DNA from: Suttonella indologenes
GTDB taxonomy: Bacteria > Pseudomonadota > Gammaproteobacteria > Cardiobacteriales > Cardiobacteriaceae
Reading direction: 5' to 3'
Length of the DNA stretch: 64,000 nt
Assembly: GCF_900460215.1 (NCBI RefSeq)
Contig: NZ_UHIA01000003.1
Coordinates: 310,001 to 374,000 of the forward strand
Shown here piece after piece: positions 17,263 to 25,769 of the stretch. The notes under the pieces are model-generated. The model saw nothing but the letters and a program-made list of their open reading frames with translations. It was not told the DNA's origin and made no database searches. The number at the start of each line of letters is the position of its first letter. The first letter of the stretch is position 1. The position numbers and the translations under genes were made by a program.

Positions 17263-17802
17263 TTAGTACATCAGTTTACTTCCATAATCTCTCCATAAAT
17301 CGCTAATTTCAATATACCCATCAGGAAATGAGTCTATTGCAAGTATTTTATCTGAAAAATAAACGTTATCTGCAACACTATTTGTCCACTCTACTAAACT
17401 TGAAGACAATATATTGATTTTATTATCAAATAGGATGTTGGAAACAAATACATTTCCTTCGAATATAAATTCAATATAATCATTTATTTCTAATTGAAGT
17501 CTTGCGAAAATTTTCTTATCATAAATTCTTAAATAAATCGGAGAATTGATACCACTATCTCCATATCGAATAACAATAGAAATGCATTCTCTATCAATGC
17601 AATAATGGGTTAATTTTTTGGGATTGATATAACAATACATAATGTATAAAACTATACATATAGCAAGTATAAAAAAAGTAGAGAATACATATTTTAAAAA
17701 GGTCACTCTTATGTATTTAAATATAAAAATTATAGAAAACAATATTGGGATAAATATCACAAGAACAATTATTATAAAATCTACTTTGTTAAGGAATTGC
17801 AT
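17263..17802 (-). CDS. Membrane-anchored hypothetical protein, immunity candidate
   Basis: About 179 residues. Two N-terminal membrane helices (FIIIVLVIFIPILFSIIFIF and a second around residues 40-60) are followed by a soluble domain rich in Ile, Asn and Asp. The ATG at 17802 follows GGAG and overlaps the end of the upstream orphan toxin-tail frame by 14 bases. AT-rich composition, tight overlap and position in a chain of toxin-tail/immunity pairs suggest an immunity protein; the family is not recognised. Confidence 0.5.
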   Translation of the reverse strand: MQFLNKVDFIIIVLVIFIPILFSIIFIFKYIRVTFLKYVFSTFFILAICIVLYIMYCYINPKKLTHYCIDRECISIVIRYGDSGINSPIYLRIYDKKIFARLQLEINDYIEFIFEGNVFVSNILFDNKINILSSSLVEWTNSVADNVYFSDKILAIDSFPDGYIEISDLWRDYGSKLMY

Positions 17803-18061
17803 TGAATAATTCTCCAACGGTTGGTACTTTGTTAGGAATTAGATTTTTTAGTCTCTTTTCTGTTTCAATTTTTTCCAGTCCTAACTCATAACCATACTTA
17901 GATTTGTAATACTGATACGGCAATTCACCATACATAGGAGCAGTACCATAAGTTTTTCCAGTAATGGTATGTAATACCACACCTGTCTTTCCATCTTGTT
18001 GCAAAGCTCCGCTTGCTTTTTGGAAATCAGAAAATGATTGTCCTAAAACAGCAGCATTCAT
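17789..18061 (-). CDS. Orphan C-terminal toxin module (unrecognised), 90 aa
   Basis: The frame starts at MNAAVLGQSFSDFQK but is open 18 codons further upstream (…VGNILIG) to a TGA near 18118. It therefore looks like the 3' end of a longer gene cut off upstream rather than a complete protein. It ends KVPTVGELFNAIP. No fold is recognised. Its place immediately before an overlapping small membrane-protein gene matches an orphan CdiA tail with cdiI. Confidence 0.45.
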   Translation of the reverse strand: MNAAVLGQSFSDFQKASGALQQDGKTGVVLHTITGKTYGTAPMYGELPYQYYKSKYGYELGLEKIETEKRLKNLIPNKVPTVGELFNAIP

Positions 18062-18224
18062 ACCAATTAATATATTTCCTACATCTTTTATGTAATATTT
18101 ATGCTGAAATATAAGTCAATAAAATGGCTTTCCTTCGCACTACGGACAGGTTGCTTTTCATCACATACTCTATCAGTAAACTACCAATATAGTAGCGGAA
18201 ATCATCATTAATACTGCATTTTTG

Positions 18225-19004
18225 TCACTTTGCAAACTCGGGTTTTTCTACCTTAGGCATATGGTCATAGGCTTTCCAGAGAATTTGTTTGGGTAACAAA
18301 TCGGCTTGTTCATGAGCATAGACAATTTTCAGCCATATTGTGGCATGTTCGATTTGCCCTTTGCTAAGCCAATCATTTTCCATTTTTCTATTTAATAATT
18401 TTCTGGCAGCAGAAAATAGTTCATCATATGAAAATTGATTCTCAGCGTAATGCAGGCAATAAGCATAAGCCAGTTTCGCCTCCGACATATGGAGATGTTT
18501 TGTCGAAATATCAGCCGGATGATATTGGCGGTATCCTTCAATACCTTTCTCATATTCTTGCGCCAATAAACAACGCATGCCCCAATCAGCCAATTGGGCG
18601 GTGGGCATTTGGCTTTCAGGATAGATATCCGGATTCAAGAGACTTTGTTGATGAAAATCCAATACCCTATTCCACAAGCTTAAATCATCTTGATTATCGC
18701 GCAGCCATAAACCCAAGGCTAAACTGATATGTAAATTGGTTTGATGAAAGGCGATACTTTCATTATGGTTGGGACCTATGCCCTCGTTGTGTTCAATCCC
18801 ATGGCATAACCAATTGATGCCGCGCTCTAAAATAGGGGCATAGCGTTCCCCTAAATTAACCAGTGTGGCATTTAATACATCTGTTATATCATGAGAACCG
18901 TAATTACCTAAAAAATCATTATTTTCCGGATTTGTATGGTTAAAACAAAAATCATACATAAAGCCGGTATAGCTCTCTATTTTTTTTGCAACCGAAAATT
19001 TCAT
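18225..19004 (-). CDS. Immunity-type protein, duplicate copy B
   Basis: 259 residues, soluble and helical, no signal peptide. It is almost identical to the product of 19228-20007, differing mainly near the N-terminus (AKKIESYTGFMYDFCFNHT) and near the C-terminus (LSKGQIEHAT versus LCKGQTKYAT). Features include WLCHGIEHNEGIGPNHNES. I infer it neutralises the toxin of 20017-20940, whose tail fragment precedes this copy. The immunity family is not identified with confidence. Confidence 0.6.
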   Translation of the reverse strand: MKFSVAKKIESYTGFMYDFCFNHTNPENNDFLGNYGSHDITDVLNATLVNLGERYAPILERGINWLCHGIEHNEGIGPNHNESIAFHQTNLHISLALGLWLRDNQDDLSLWNRVLDFHQQSLLNPDIYPESQMPTAQLADWGMRCLLAQEYEKGIEGYRQYHPADISTKHLHMSEAKLAYAYCLHYAENQFSYDELFSAARKLLNRKMENDWLSKGQIEHATIWLKIVYAHEQADLLPKQILWKAYDHMPKVEKPEFAK

Positions 19005-19013
19005 TGATTACTC

Positions 19014-19178
19014 CTAAGGCTGTAATTTGCTGTCGATCACTTTACGGATTTCAGATGACTTTACCCCTCCTTGACCGACGGTATAGGTCGTCACGTTCCC
19101 TTTTTTTAAATTTTGCAATGCCATTGCTTTTATTTTAGGCGGTAGAGTATTCGATTTTCTAACCAATTTTTCTGCTTC
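19014..19178 (-). pseudogene. Toxin 3' fragment left by tandem duplication
   Basis: The last 54 codons of the toxin (EAEKLVRKSNTLPPKIK... to VIDSKLQP-stop) are preceded by out-of-context sequence that is the 3' flank of the other immunity copy. The frame can be read from 19238, but those first residues (MQSDKNAVLMM) are flank. No nuclease residues remain. Confidence 0.85.
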
Positions 19179-20181
19179 GTAAACTACCAATATAGTAGCG
19201 GAAATCATCATTAATACTGCATTTTTGTCACTTTGCAAACTCGGGTTTTTCTACCTTAGGCATATGGTCATAGGCTTTCCAGAGAATTTGTTTGGGTAAC
19301 AAATCGGCTTGTTCATGAGCATAGACAATTTTCAGCCATATTGTGGCATATTTGGTTTGTCCTTTACACAGCCAATCATTTTCCATTTTTCTATTTAATA
19401 ATTTTCTGGCAGCAGAAAATAGTTCATCATATGAAAATTGATTCTCAGCGTAATGCAAGCAATAAGCATAAGCCAGCTTCGCCTCCGACATATGGAGATG
19501 TTTTGTCGAAATATCAGCCGGATGATATTGGCGGTATCCTTCAATACCTTTCTCATATTCTTGCGCCAATAAACAACGCATGCCCCAATCAGCCAATTGG
19601 GCGGTGGGCATTTGGCTTTCAGGATAGATATCCGGATTCAAGAGACTTTGTTGATGAAAATCCAATACCCTATTCCACAAGCTTAAATCATCTTGATTAT
19701 CGCGCAACCATAAACCCAAGGCTAAACTGATATGTAAATTGGTTTGATGAAAGGCGATACTTTCATTATGGTTGGGACCTATGCCCTCGTTGTGTTCAAT
19801 CCCATGGCATAACCAATTGATGCCGCGCTCTAAAATAGGGGCATAGCGCTCCCCTAAATTAACCAGTGTGGCATTTAATACATCTGTTATATCATGAGAA
19901 CCGTAATTACCTAAAAAATCATTATTCTCTGGATTTCTAAGGTTAAAACAAAAATCATACATAAAGCCGGTATAAAGCTCTATTTCTTCTGCAACTGAGA
20001 ATTTCATTGATTACTCCTAAGGCTGTAATTTGCTGTCGATCACTTTACGGATTTCAGATGATTTTACCCCTCCTTGACCGACTGTATAGGTCGTCACGTT
20101 CCTTTTTTCTAAATTTTGCAATGCCATTGCTTTTATTCTAGGCGGAAGAGTATTCGATTTTCTAACCAATTTTTCTGCTTC
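19179..20181. repeat. 1003-bp tandem duplication, unit 2
   Basis: Second unit of the direct tandem repeat (see 18176-19178). It runs from immunity 3' flank through immunity copy A into the 3' end of the intact toxin gene. Confidence 0.9.
19228..20007 (-). CDS. Immunity-type protein, copy A, paired with the orphan toxin
   Basis: 259 residues, starting nine bases after the toxin stop codon, an arrangement typical of cdiA-CT/cdiI pairs. Soluble alpha-helical protein with the conserved block HNEGIGPNHNESIAFHQ and several Trp-rich helices. Its close copy sits 1003 bases downstream. Role inferred from position; presumed to bind and block the nuclease toxin encoded just before it. Confidence 0.65.
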   Translation of the reverse strand: MKFSVAEEIELYTGFMYDFCFNLRNPENNDFLGNYGSHDITDVLNATLVNLGERYAPILERGINWLCHGIEHNEGIGPNHNESIAFHQTNLHISLALGLWLRDNQDDLSLWNRVLDFHQQSLLNPDIYPESQMPTAQLADWGMRCLLAQEYEKGIEGYRQYHPADISTKHLHMSEAKLAYAYCLHYAENQFSYDELFSAARKLLNRKMENDWLCKGQTKYATIWLKIVYAHEQADLLPKQILWKAYDHMPKVEKPEFAK

Positions 20182-20940
20182 TTCTATTGCTTTTCCTAAT
20201 GCTGGCTCTTTAGTAAAGGTAGGGGAAACTTTTCCTGATGTTGGTGCCTGACGGAATTTGCTATCCCATAATTCTACTTCAGCAGTTTTAAGATTAACGG
20301 TCAGTACATCACTGCCATGTGCGCCTATTTTGTCTCCATATTTCAATACAACTCTGTCGGAATTAGCTAATTCATTAGCTAAGCGCAATTCTGCGCGAAA
20401 GCCATTTATGTGTGAATTGACTTGATTGGGAGTACCATTACTTAATAATTTTGGTGTGTAATCCCAGCCACTAGCAGGTTCTGGTAATTTGTGATGTAAT
20501 TCTACTCCATTAAATACTCTTTGGCCAAATGGTTTGGTTAGTTTCGGTATAGATGTTGCAGAAACTTTTCCAGCTGCCGCTGTAGCAAGAGGAAAAAGAT
20601 AGGTAGCACCTAGAAATTCTTGCTGCGTATTAGGCTGATATGGATTTTCTTGCTCGTATTGGTTATAGCTGAATGTGCCAACAGGCATGCCAAATTGTGC
20701 GCCACCTGTTGCAGCAGCACGATTATCCCAAGCAGTTGCCTTTAATCCAGTCAAAATTCCTTTAGCAAAATCTGAATTATTCCCTTTTGGCAAATTTTCT
20801 CCTGTGAACATTTCTCTGCTAAACGGATTTTTTAAATTAAACGGAGGTGACTGATATTGAGCTGCTTGAGAATATTTGTTTAACAAAAAACTCGTTTCTT
20901 CTACTTGCTTTGGAAAAAACTGCTTTGATTGTATAGCCAT
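20017..20940 (-). CDS. Orphan CDI-type toxin, probable PD-(D/E)XK nuclease domain
   Basis: 307 residues with no signal peptide or adhesin repeats: a free toxin tail with its own ATG. The N-terminal ~120 residues include a hydrophobic pretoxin segment (ATYLFPLATAAAGKVSA). The C-terminal half shows the order expected of PD-(D/E)XK nucleases: FRAELRLANELA (Glu), GSDVLTVN (Asp), VELWDSKFR (Asp-x-Lys). An HH pair (GVELHHKLPEP) precedes it. The nuclease call is from motif order only; an RNase of similar fold is possible. It is transcribed with the immunity gene at 19228. Confidence 0.6.
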   Translation of the reverse strand: MAIQSKQFFPKQVEETSFLLNKYSQAAQYQSPPFNLKNPFSREMFTGENLPKGNNSDFAKGILTGLKATAWDNRAAATGGAQFGMPVGTFSYNQYEQENPYQPNTQQEFLGATYLFPLATAAAGKVSATSIPKLTKPFGQRVFNGVELHHKLPEPASGWDYTPKLLSNGTPNQVNSHINGFRAELRLANELANSDRVVLKYGDKIGAHGSDVLTVNLKTAEVELWDSKFRQAPTSGKVSPTFTKEPALGKAIEEAEKLVRKSNTLPPRIKAMALQNLEKRNVTTYTVGQGGVKSSEIRKVIDSKLQP

Positions 20941-21364
20941 TCAACCCAAAAATCTATTTATACTGAAAACGTCCAGATTTCTGGCATTGCTTAATTCTTA
21001 TGATTTATTTTTAACGCTGCGCTGTGCCGTACTTTCTTTGCGCTGCCAAAGAAAGTGCGCAAAGAAAGGCAGCCCCTTGCCTTGCTCCGCTACGCGGAGT
21101 TCCCTTGCCAGCTTGAATTTTTCGGCGCACGTCAAACTCACTACGCTGCGCTTCGCTCAAACAGTGACGCGCTTGTTCCCGAAAAATCCTGCGCTGTCTG
21201 CGGCAAGGCAAAAGGGGATTTTGAGTGCTCCGTAACTGGTTTTGTGGGAATTTGCAGTTTCGCCGGCTCTGCGTAGCGAGTTTTGCTCAATACTTTGCTT
21301 TCTTTGCTCTTCGTAGGAAATTCCGTCTTGTTTTAAAGTTTAACGGCTATAGTTATGCATTTTA
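20941..21364. other. GC-rich non-coding spacer with hairpin
   Basis: No supported gene. The block differs sharply in composition from its AT-rich flanks and contains an inverted repeat CTTTCTTTGCGC / GCGCAAAGAAAG (~21029-21068). Runs such as GCTACGCGGAG and GCTGCGCTTCGC give short open frames on both strands that look like composition artefacts. It resembles a dispersed junction sequence between toxin cassettes rather than a gene. Confidence 0.5.
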
Positions 21365-21661
21365 TTAATACAAATGTACAACCGTGGAAAAACCAAAATA
21401 AAATAAACGCGAAAATAGAAACATAATTAAAACCCCCAATCGAATATAAGGTTTTTCCGTATAAAGTTTTCTTGTTATATTGATATAAAATATAAAAAAA
21501 ATAATAATGTAAGAAAATATAAAAAGTGGTGTTGATTTAATAATAGCACTTTTAACCTCCGCATTAGTTAAGACAGAAAACATCATAAAACAAAAAACAG
21601 TGTGAATATCTAACAATATAAAAGTTAATATCTCAGCAATTATTTTGTTTCGTAAATTCAT
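21365..21661 (-). CDS. cdiI: Small membrane protein, CDI immunity candidate
   Basis: 98 residues with three hydrophobic helices (ILTFILLDIHTVFCFMMFSV; PLFIFSYIIIFFIFYI; VLIMFLFSRLFYFGF). Its ATG overlaps the stop of the preceding cdiA-type frame by four bases (21658-21661), the classic coupling of a cdiA-CT with its immunity gene. A membrane immunity protein suggests the toxin acts at or across the inner membrane; inference only. Confidence 0.6.
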   Translation of the reverse strand: MNLRNKIIAEILTFILLDIHTVFCFMMFSVLTNAEVKSAIIKSTPLFIFSYIIIFFIFYINITRKLYTEKPYIRLGVLIMFLFSRLFYFGFSTVVHLY

Positions 21662-23851
21662 TTGTCTCTACCTTGTTTTTCATCTGTAGAATTAAATGTT
21701 TTTATTGCATCAACATTCGGGCCAAATGAGAACTCTCCAAGAAAATTTCTATAATACCACTCAGAATTACTTTTTCTACTATCATATGTCGTGTTATCTC
21801 CGTTACCACTACCAAAATCCATCCACGGATCTACATCATAATCTATATGTCCTATTCCTTCTGACTCTGGATAGTAATTAAATGTTCCAGCACTAGACGG
21901 CAAGGTAACAATATTATTGTTCCTATCCACAATCACTTCATATTGTCCGTTTCTATGGATGTACTTTGTATTAACAAAAGTACCGTCTGCATTTCTTGCA
22001 ACGCTCTTCCCGTCTTCAGAAAAATTATGGAAGGCATTCTTGCTATCAGGATACTTTTCCCAATTGCTATCTATATTATTATTTCGCATATCTTCTTTAA
22101 AGAGCTCGATTCCGGGAGCATTCCACAAAGTCCGCTGGGTTACATGTAGGTAGTGGAATTTTTCACAGTCAGCATTAATTCTGCAATTATCGTAAGCTTT
22201 GTTAAATTCAACGTTTCTACTCCGATCAAGATTCTCTATCTGAAGATATTCGTAAATGGCGGCTTTCTCTTCCTCTGTTCCAACCGATTGATACCATGCT
22301 CTTTGTGCCCGGGAATCCAGCCAAGCGTATTTTTCCAATAGGGCATTTCTCCTTTGAGCTTCGGGTACGTTTAGATAGTTCCCCTCCACCGCCCTTCTGC
22401 CCGCATCGGCTGCCGTTGCGACTGCGGTATTTCCGCCGCCTGCGATGCCGCCGATGCCCGCGCCAATGAGTTGGGCAATGTCGGCAAGTTGGCTTTTTTC
22501 CGCACTACTGAGTTTGGCGGGGTCTTGTGTGCCGTAGAGGCTTTGTGCGATCAGCGGGATGGCGGCTTCGCTGCCGCCTGCCGATAGGGCGGCGGCAAGC
22601 GGGTCGTTGTCGCCTAATGCCGCTGTCAGCGCGGCAAGGGCGGCATGAGCGCCGATATGGGCGGTGCTGCCTTCGGCTTGCTTGGTTTTGGCTATTTGGC
22701 CAAGTTGGTAGGTCAGCAGCGGGGCGCCGGTATTGGCGATGCTGCCAATGAGGCCGTTGCCGTTGGGGGTGGATAGCCCCGAGGCGAGCATATCCAGGGC
22801 GACGCCGAGTTTTTGCAGTTGGGCGGCTTGCTGTTTGTCGCCTGATTGCTCGGCGGCTTCGACTTTTGTATTGATGAGCTGGCGCACGGCGCCGCGGGTG
22901 CGGGAAAATTCCTGGCTGATGTCGCGTTGCAAGTCAAGACTTGCCTGTACGTTTTGGGCGTCAAAGCGGTTGATCAGCGCCCCGCTGCTGCCTTGGGCGT
23001 CTTCCGTGTTGATGTCGCGGCGCAGTTCGGGGGCGGTATGTGCCGCACCGAGGTGCAGGTTGGCAGTGTTGATGCCGCTGTAGGTGGTACTGTGTCGGCG
23101 GTCTTGTGCTTCTCCATAACCGATGCTGTTGTCGCTGCCGCTGAGGCCGCCGCCTTGGTTGATCAGATGGGGATTGTCGGCGGCGCTGCCTTGGCCGAGC
23201 GTTTCCCCGCCAATGGCGCCGCCGCCGGAGAGGCCGATGCTACTGCCTTCGTAGTGGCTGTGGTTGTGCAGGTCGCGGGCGGAGAGGGTGGCAGTGCTGA
23301 AGCGATTGCGCCCTTGCGCTTCGGCAGCGGCTGTGGAGGTGATCAGCCCGCCGATAAGTTCGCTATGCCCGCCGATGTCGATGCGGTAGCCGCCGTCGCC
23401 GGCAAAGATGCCGCTTTGTTCGCTGACGGCGGCGTGGTCGGCATTGATTTTGCTGCGGTTGTAGTTGGCACTGCCCGAGACGCCGTAGCCGATGGTGATT
23501 TGGCCGCCGAGGTTTTCCTGTTTGCCGCTGTAGCGCAGGCTGTCCTGCAGGCTTTCGATGTTGAGGTTGGCGGCTTGGATGTCGATGCTGTGGCCGTGGA
23601 TTTGGCCGCCGCGCAGGGCGAGGCTGTTTTGCGCTGTGAGCAGGGTGGCGCTGTCGGCGTGGCCGATACGGCTGTGCTGCCAGGTGTTGCTGTCGCCGTT
23701 GCCGTAGCCTTTACCGATATTGCCGCCGGCGGTTTAGCGCTTTGCCCGCTTGTTGGCGGCGGCTTTTGCCGCTGCTGCGGGCGGTTTCTCCTACGGCGAT
23801 CAGCATGGAACGGGCTTTGCTGAAGATCACTCGATAAAAACGCTTGTTCAT
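21658..23851 (-). pseudogene. Deletion-fused second cdiA with distinct C-terminal toxin
   Basis: From 23851 the first ~39 codons copy the main cdiA signal region (MNKRFYRVIFSKARSM). They then join out of frame (~23735) to a segment matching main-cdiA sequence near 29244, a ~4.65 kb internal deletion. The downstream frame is open to 21658 and includes FHA-repeat sequence matching the main gene as far as QASLDLQR, then a divergent pretoxin part with VEGNYLN (a VENN-like motif) and a ~230-residue tail. That tail (YAWLDSRAQRAW..., ending EKQGRDK) is unrecognised. It cannot be secreted as read, but can serve as a recombination donor. Confidence 0.75.
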
Positions 23852-23860
23852 GTTCTGTCC

Positions 23861-23935
23861 TTAGAAAGAATAGTTGAAATAAAAACCGAAAACGGGCTTT
23901 TCGCTCGGAAATGAGGCGGGTTTGTGAAGGGGCGT
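23861..23935 (-). pseudogene. 3' remnant of a duplicated cdiB
   Basis: The last ~24 codons (PLHKPASFPSEKPVFGFYFN to NYSF-stop) match the C-terminus of the intact CdiB (PLHKPAQFPGKSPVFGFYFN...). It sits nine bases before the deletion-fused cdiA start, so this is a truncated copy of the whole cdiB-cdiA junction. Confidence 0.85.
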
Positions 23936-23977
23936 AAGTGCTGATACAGGCAAAACATTCTTGAAAATAGATTATAC

Positions 23978-24601
23978 CTATTGTTTGCCAAAGATACTGC
24001 CGGTTTCCTGATAATTCTTTTTCCAGACGGGCAGTAATTCTTTTGCAATGCTGATAAACTTTTCTCTTTTGGGAACATCTGTTTTTATTTTATCATTAAT
24101 AAAACTCTCAACAAACTCAAAATCACCTAATACAATTCTGGCATAACAATACCTTTCTGCATTCCCCCCATCCGACTGAAACGGTATATTCTCCAATAAC
24201 TCCCTTTCATCACTATAGTTATAATATTTTTCGATAACCCTCAAACCGCGGGCAAAAAAATCGCGGATATAGCGTTCGGCGGCAATCAGGTCATAAACAA
24301 ACTCCCGATAAACCTGCGTTTTGAGCGTTGCGCCCGGGCGGAGAATTTTCATGGTGGAAATCGGATACCCTCCCCCATAATATTTTTCTCTCACTTGTTT
24401 GATTAGTTTGGTAGTTTGTTTGTTTTCCAGCCAAACACTGGGTTGAGCGGACAGTTTAAATGCCCATAACGGCATAATATAAATGGTGCTGTGATTGCCG
24501 ATTTTATATCTAAAGCTTTCTGCGGCATAAGCCCAACCTTCATGCTCTGCGGCAATTTGTTTGCAGATGGGGGCAACATCTTTTCTACTGAGCAGTTTCA
24601 T
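23978..24601 (-). CDS. cdiI: CDI immunity protein, duplicate copy
   Basis: 207 residues, near-identical to the product of 25770-26393 at a constant 1792-base offset. The real start is the ATG at 24601 with GGAG seven bases before; a TTG four codons upstream overlaps the toxin stop. Soluble, basic, with LLSRKDVAPICKQI and the YYNYSDERELLENIP block. It follows a toxin-tail fragment lacking its front, so it protects without a working local toxin. Confidence 0.7.
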   Translation of the reverse strand: MKLLSRKDVAPICKQIAAEHEGWAYAAESFRYKIGNHSTIYIMPLWAFKLSAQPSVWLENKQTTKLIKQVREKYYGGGYPISTMKILRPGATLKTQVYREFVYDLIAAERYIRDFFARGLRVIEKYYNYSDERELLENIPFQSDGGNAERYCYARIVLGDFEFVESFINDKIKTDVPKREKFISIAKELLPVWKKNYQETGSIFGKQ

Positions 24602-24602
24602 T

Positions 24603-24875
24603 TTATTCTCCAACTTCTCTTAACAAATATATGCTCCTGGGAACTGCCCCTTCAAAAAGCCGGGCATCCTCAGCATTTTTTCCAACACTTATTGCACAAC
24701 CCTTAATGCAGTTTTGATAGACTTCCGACTGGTTGCGCTGCAAACCGGCGTTGCCGGTTTTGACTTCAATGCCCGCTCTTCCCTGTGAATCCAGCGTAAT
24801 GTGGCTGACTTGCCGATTGTTTGACAGGTCAATGGCGATATAGCCATTAGAGACGGGGATGCTGGCTTCAGCCCC
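24603..24875 (-). pseudogene. Duplicate 3' fragment of the main CdiA toxin domain
   Basis: About 90 codons (EASIPVSNGYIAIDL... to LLREVGE-stop) match the end of the main CdiA, including AGIEVKTGNAGLQRNQ. A TAA lies directly upstream in frame and there is no start, so this is a fragment carried with the duplicated immunity gene. Confidence 0.85.
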
Positions 24876-24894
24876 TTATTTTTTGCTTCTTTCA

Positions 24895-25437
24895 TTAGGC
24901 TCTGCTTTTTTTTTGAGAAAAATTTTCCATCATCTCAATAACAGGTTTAAAAATGGCTTCATCTCCTCTATTTTTTTTAATACCTTCAAGAACTTCATAT
25001 TCACCATTATGAAAATGAATATCCGCTCCTTTTTTTAGCATAAGTTCTAATATATCTAGCCTTTCGGGCATTGCTCTAATCATCGCTAAAGGTATTGCTC
25101 TATCTTGGTTAGGAATGTTAGGATCAGCCCCCGCTTCTAGTAGGGCAATCACCGCTTCAGCATTACGTGCACGCATAGCATAGTGCAATGGCGTCATGCC
25201 ATAAATATCCTGAGCATTAATGGAGATACCTTTTCTTATAAGAAATTCTATTACGCTTTTAGGGGGGTTAATAGGGTTAAATCCCATCAAGGATTTATGT
25301 AACCAATTCCATTTTTCTTTTTCTGTAACTTCTAATAAACTTCTGTGGGGATTCGATTTTATAATTTTTTCAACTTTAACAGTGTCTCCTACATCTAATG
25401 CTTCTAATATTTCTACACCACTCATATCGTAATTCAT
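24895..25437 (-). CDS. Ankyrin-repeat immunity protein
   Basis: 180 residues with at least three ankyrin repeats: YGMTPLHYAMRARNAEAVIA (~90-110), GADPNIPNQDRAIPLAMIRA and LDILELMLKKGADIHF. Ankyrin proteins frequently serve as immunity partners of HNH/GH-E nuclease toxins in CDI and polymorphic toxin loci. It begins two bases after the stop of the GH-E-like tail (25440-25658), which supports that pairing. Confidence 0.75.
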   Translation of the reverse strand: MNYDMSGVEILEALDVGDTVKVEKIIKSNPHRSLLEVTEKEKWNWLHKSLMGFNPINPPKSVIEFLIRKGISINAQDIYGMTPLHYAMRARNAEAVIALLEAGADPNIPNQDRAIPLAMIRAMPERLDILELMLKKGADIHFHNGEYEVLEGIKKNRGDEAIFKPVIEMMENFSQKKSRA

Positions 25438-25439
25438 AA

Positions 25440-25658
25440 TTATTTACCTTGTTCAAAGAATTTATTAATGTCTCTAATGATTGATTCAATGTCATCAATT
25501 CCTGGTTTTTCACCAGAGTGTCCTCGGTTAATTTTGCTATTCTCTAACCTGAAATATTCTGGATGGCTATTTACAAAATCATTGAATTGTTGCTGCGTCA
25601 TTCCTTTTTGATTAGCGGCAAGCACTAGACGACGATGTTCATATCCAGGAATATGCCC
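25440..25658 (-). pseudogene. Orphan GH-E-like (HNH superfamily) nuclease tail
   Basis: About 72 codons opening with GHIPGYEHRRLVLAANQKGM, followed by FNDFVNSHPEYFRLENSKIN and RGHSGEKPG. The conserved Gly-His at the start and the downstream N-x-x-R-x-H are the hallmarks of GH-E toxins as I know them. A TAA precedes the Gly codon, so it has no start and is joined out of frame to a fragment of the main toxin. It is paired with the ankyrin immunity gene. Confidence 0.7.
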
Positions 25659-25767
25659 TTAATAAATACATATTTCTAGAAATTGCCCCTTCAATAAGCC
25701 CGGTATCCTCAGCATTTTTTCCAACACTTATTGCACAACCCTTAATGCAGTTTTGATAGACTTCCGA
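25639..25767 (-). pseudogene. Second fragment of the main CdiA toxin end
   Basis: Directly after the immunity stop, 42 codons (SEVYQNCIKGCAISVGKNAE..., then diverged AISRNMYLLR) repeat the last part of the main CdiA and then run out of frame into the GH-E-like tail. It marks the recombination junction by which the GH-E cassette was joined. Confidence 0.8.
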
Positions 25768-25769
25768 AC

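Larger units (their letters stand above)
18176..19178. repeat. 1003-bp tandem duplication, unit 1
   Basis: Unit 1 (18176-19178) and unit 2 (19179-20181) are near-identical and directly abutting with a constant 1003-base offset. Each contains 3' flank, a complete immunity gene and the last ~55 codons of the toxin. The junction at 19178/19179 joins toxin coding sequence directly to immunity 3' flank. Confidence 0.9.

Noticed and set aside
22846..23823. 325-codon plus-strand frame opposite the second cdiA
   Set aside because: Ala/Val/Gly-only composition produced by reading GC-rich FHA repeats antisense; no ribosome site or domain. The same applies to 28390-29268.
24689..24895. 68-codon frame as a gene
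   Set aside because: Out-of-frame reading of the duplicated toxin 3' fragment; an identical shadow exists at 26481-26804.
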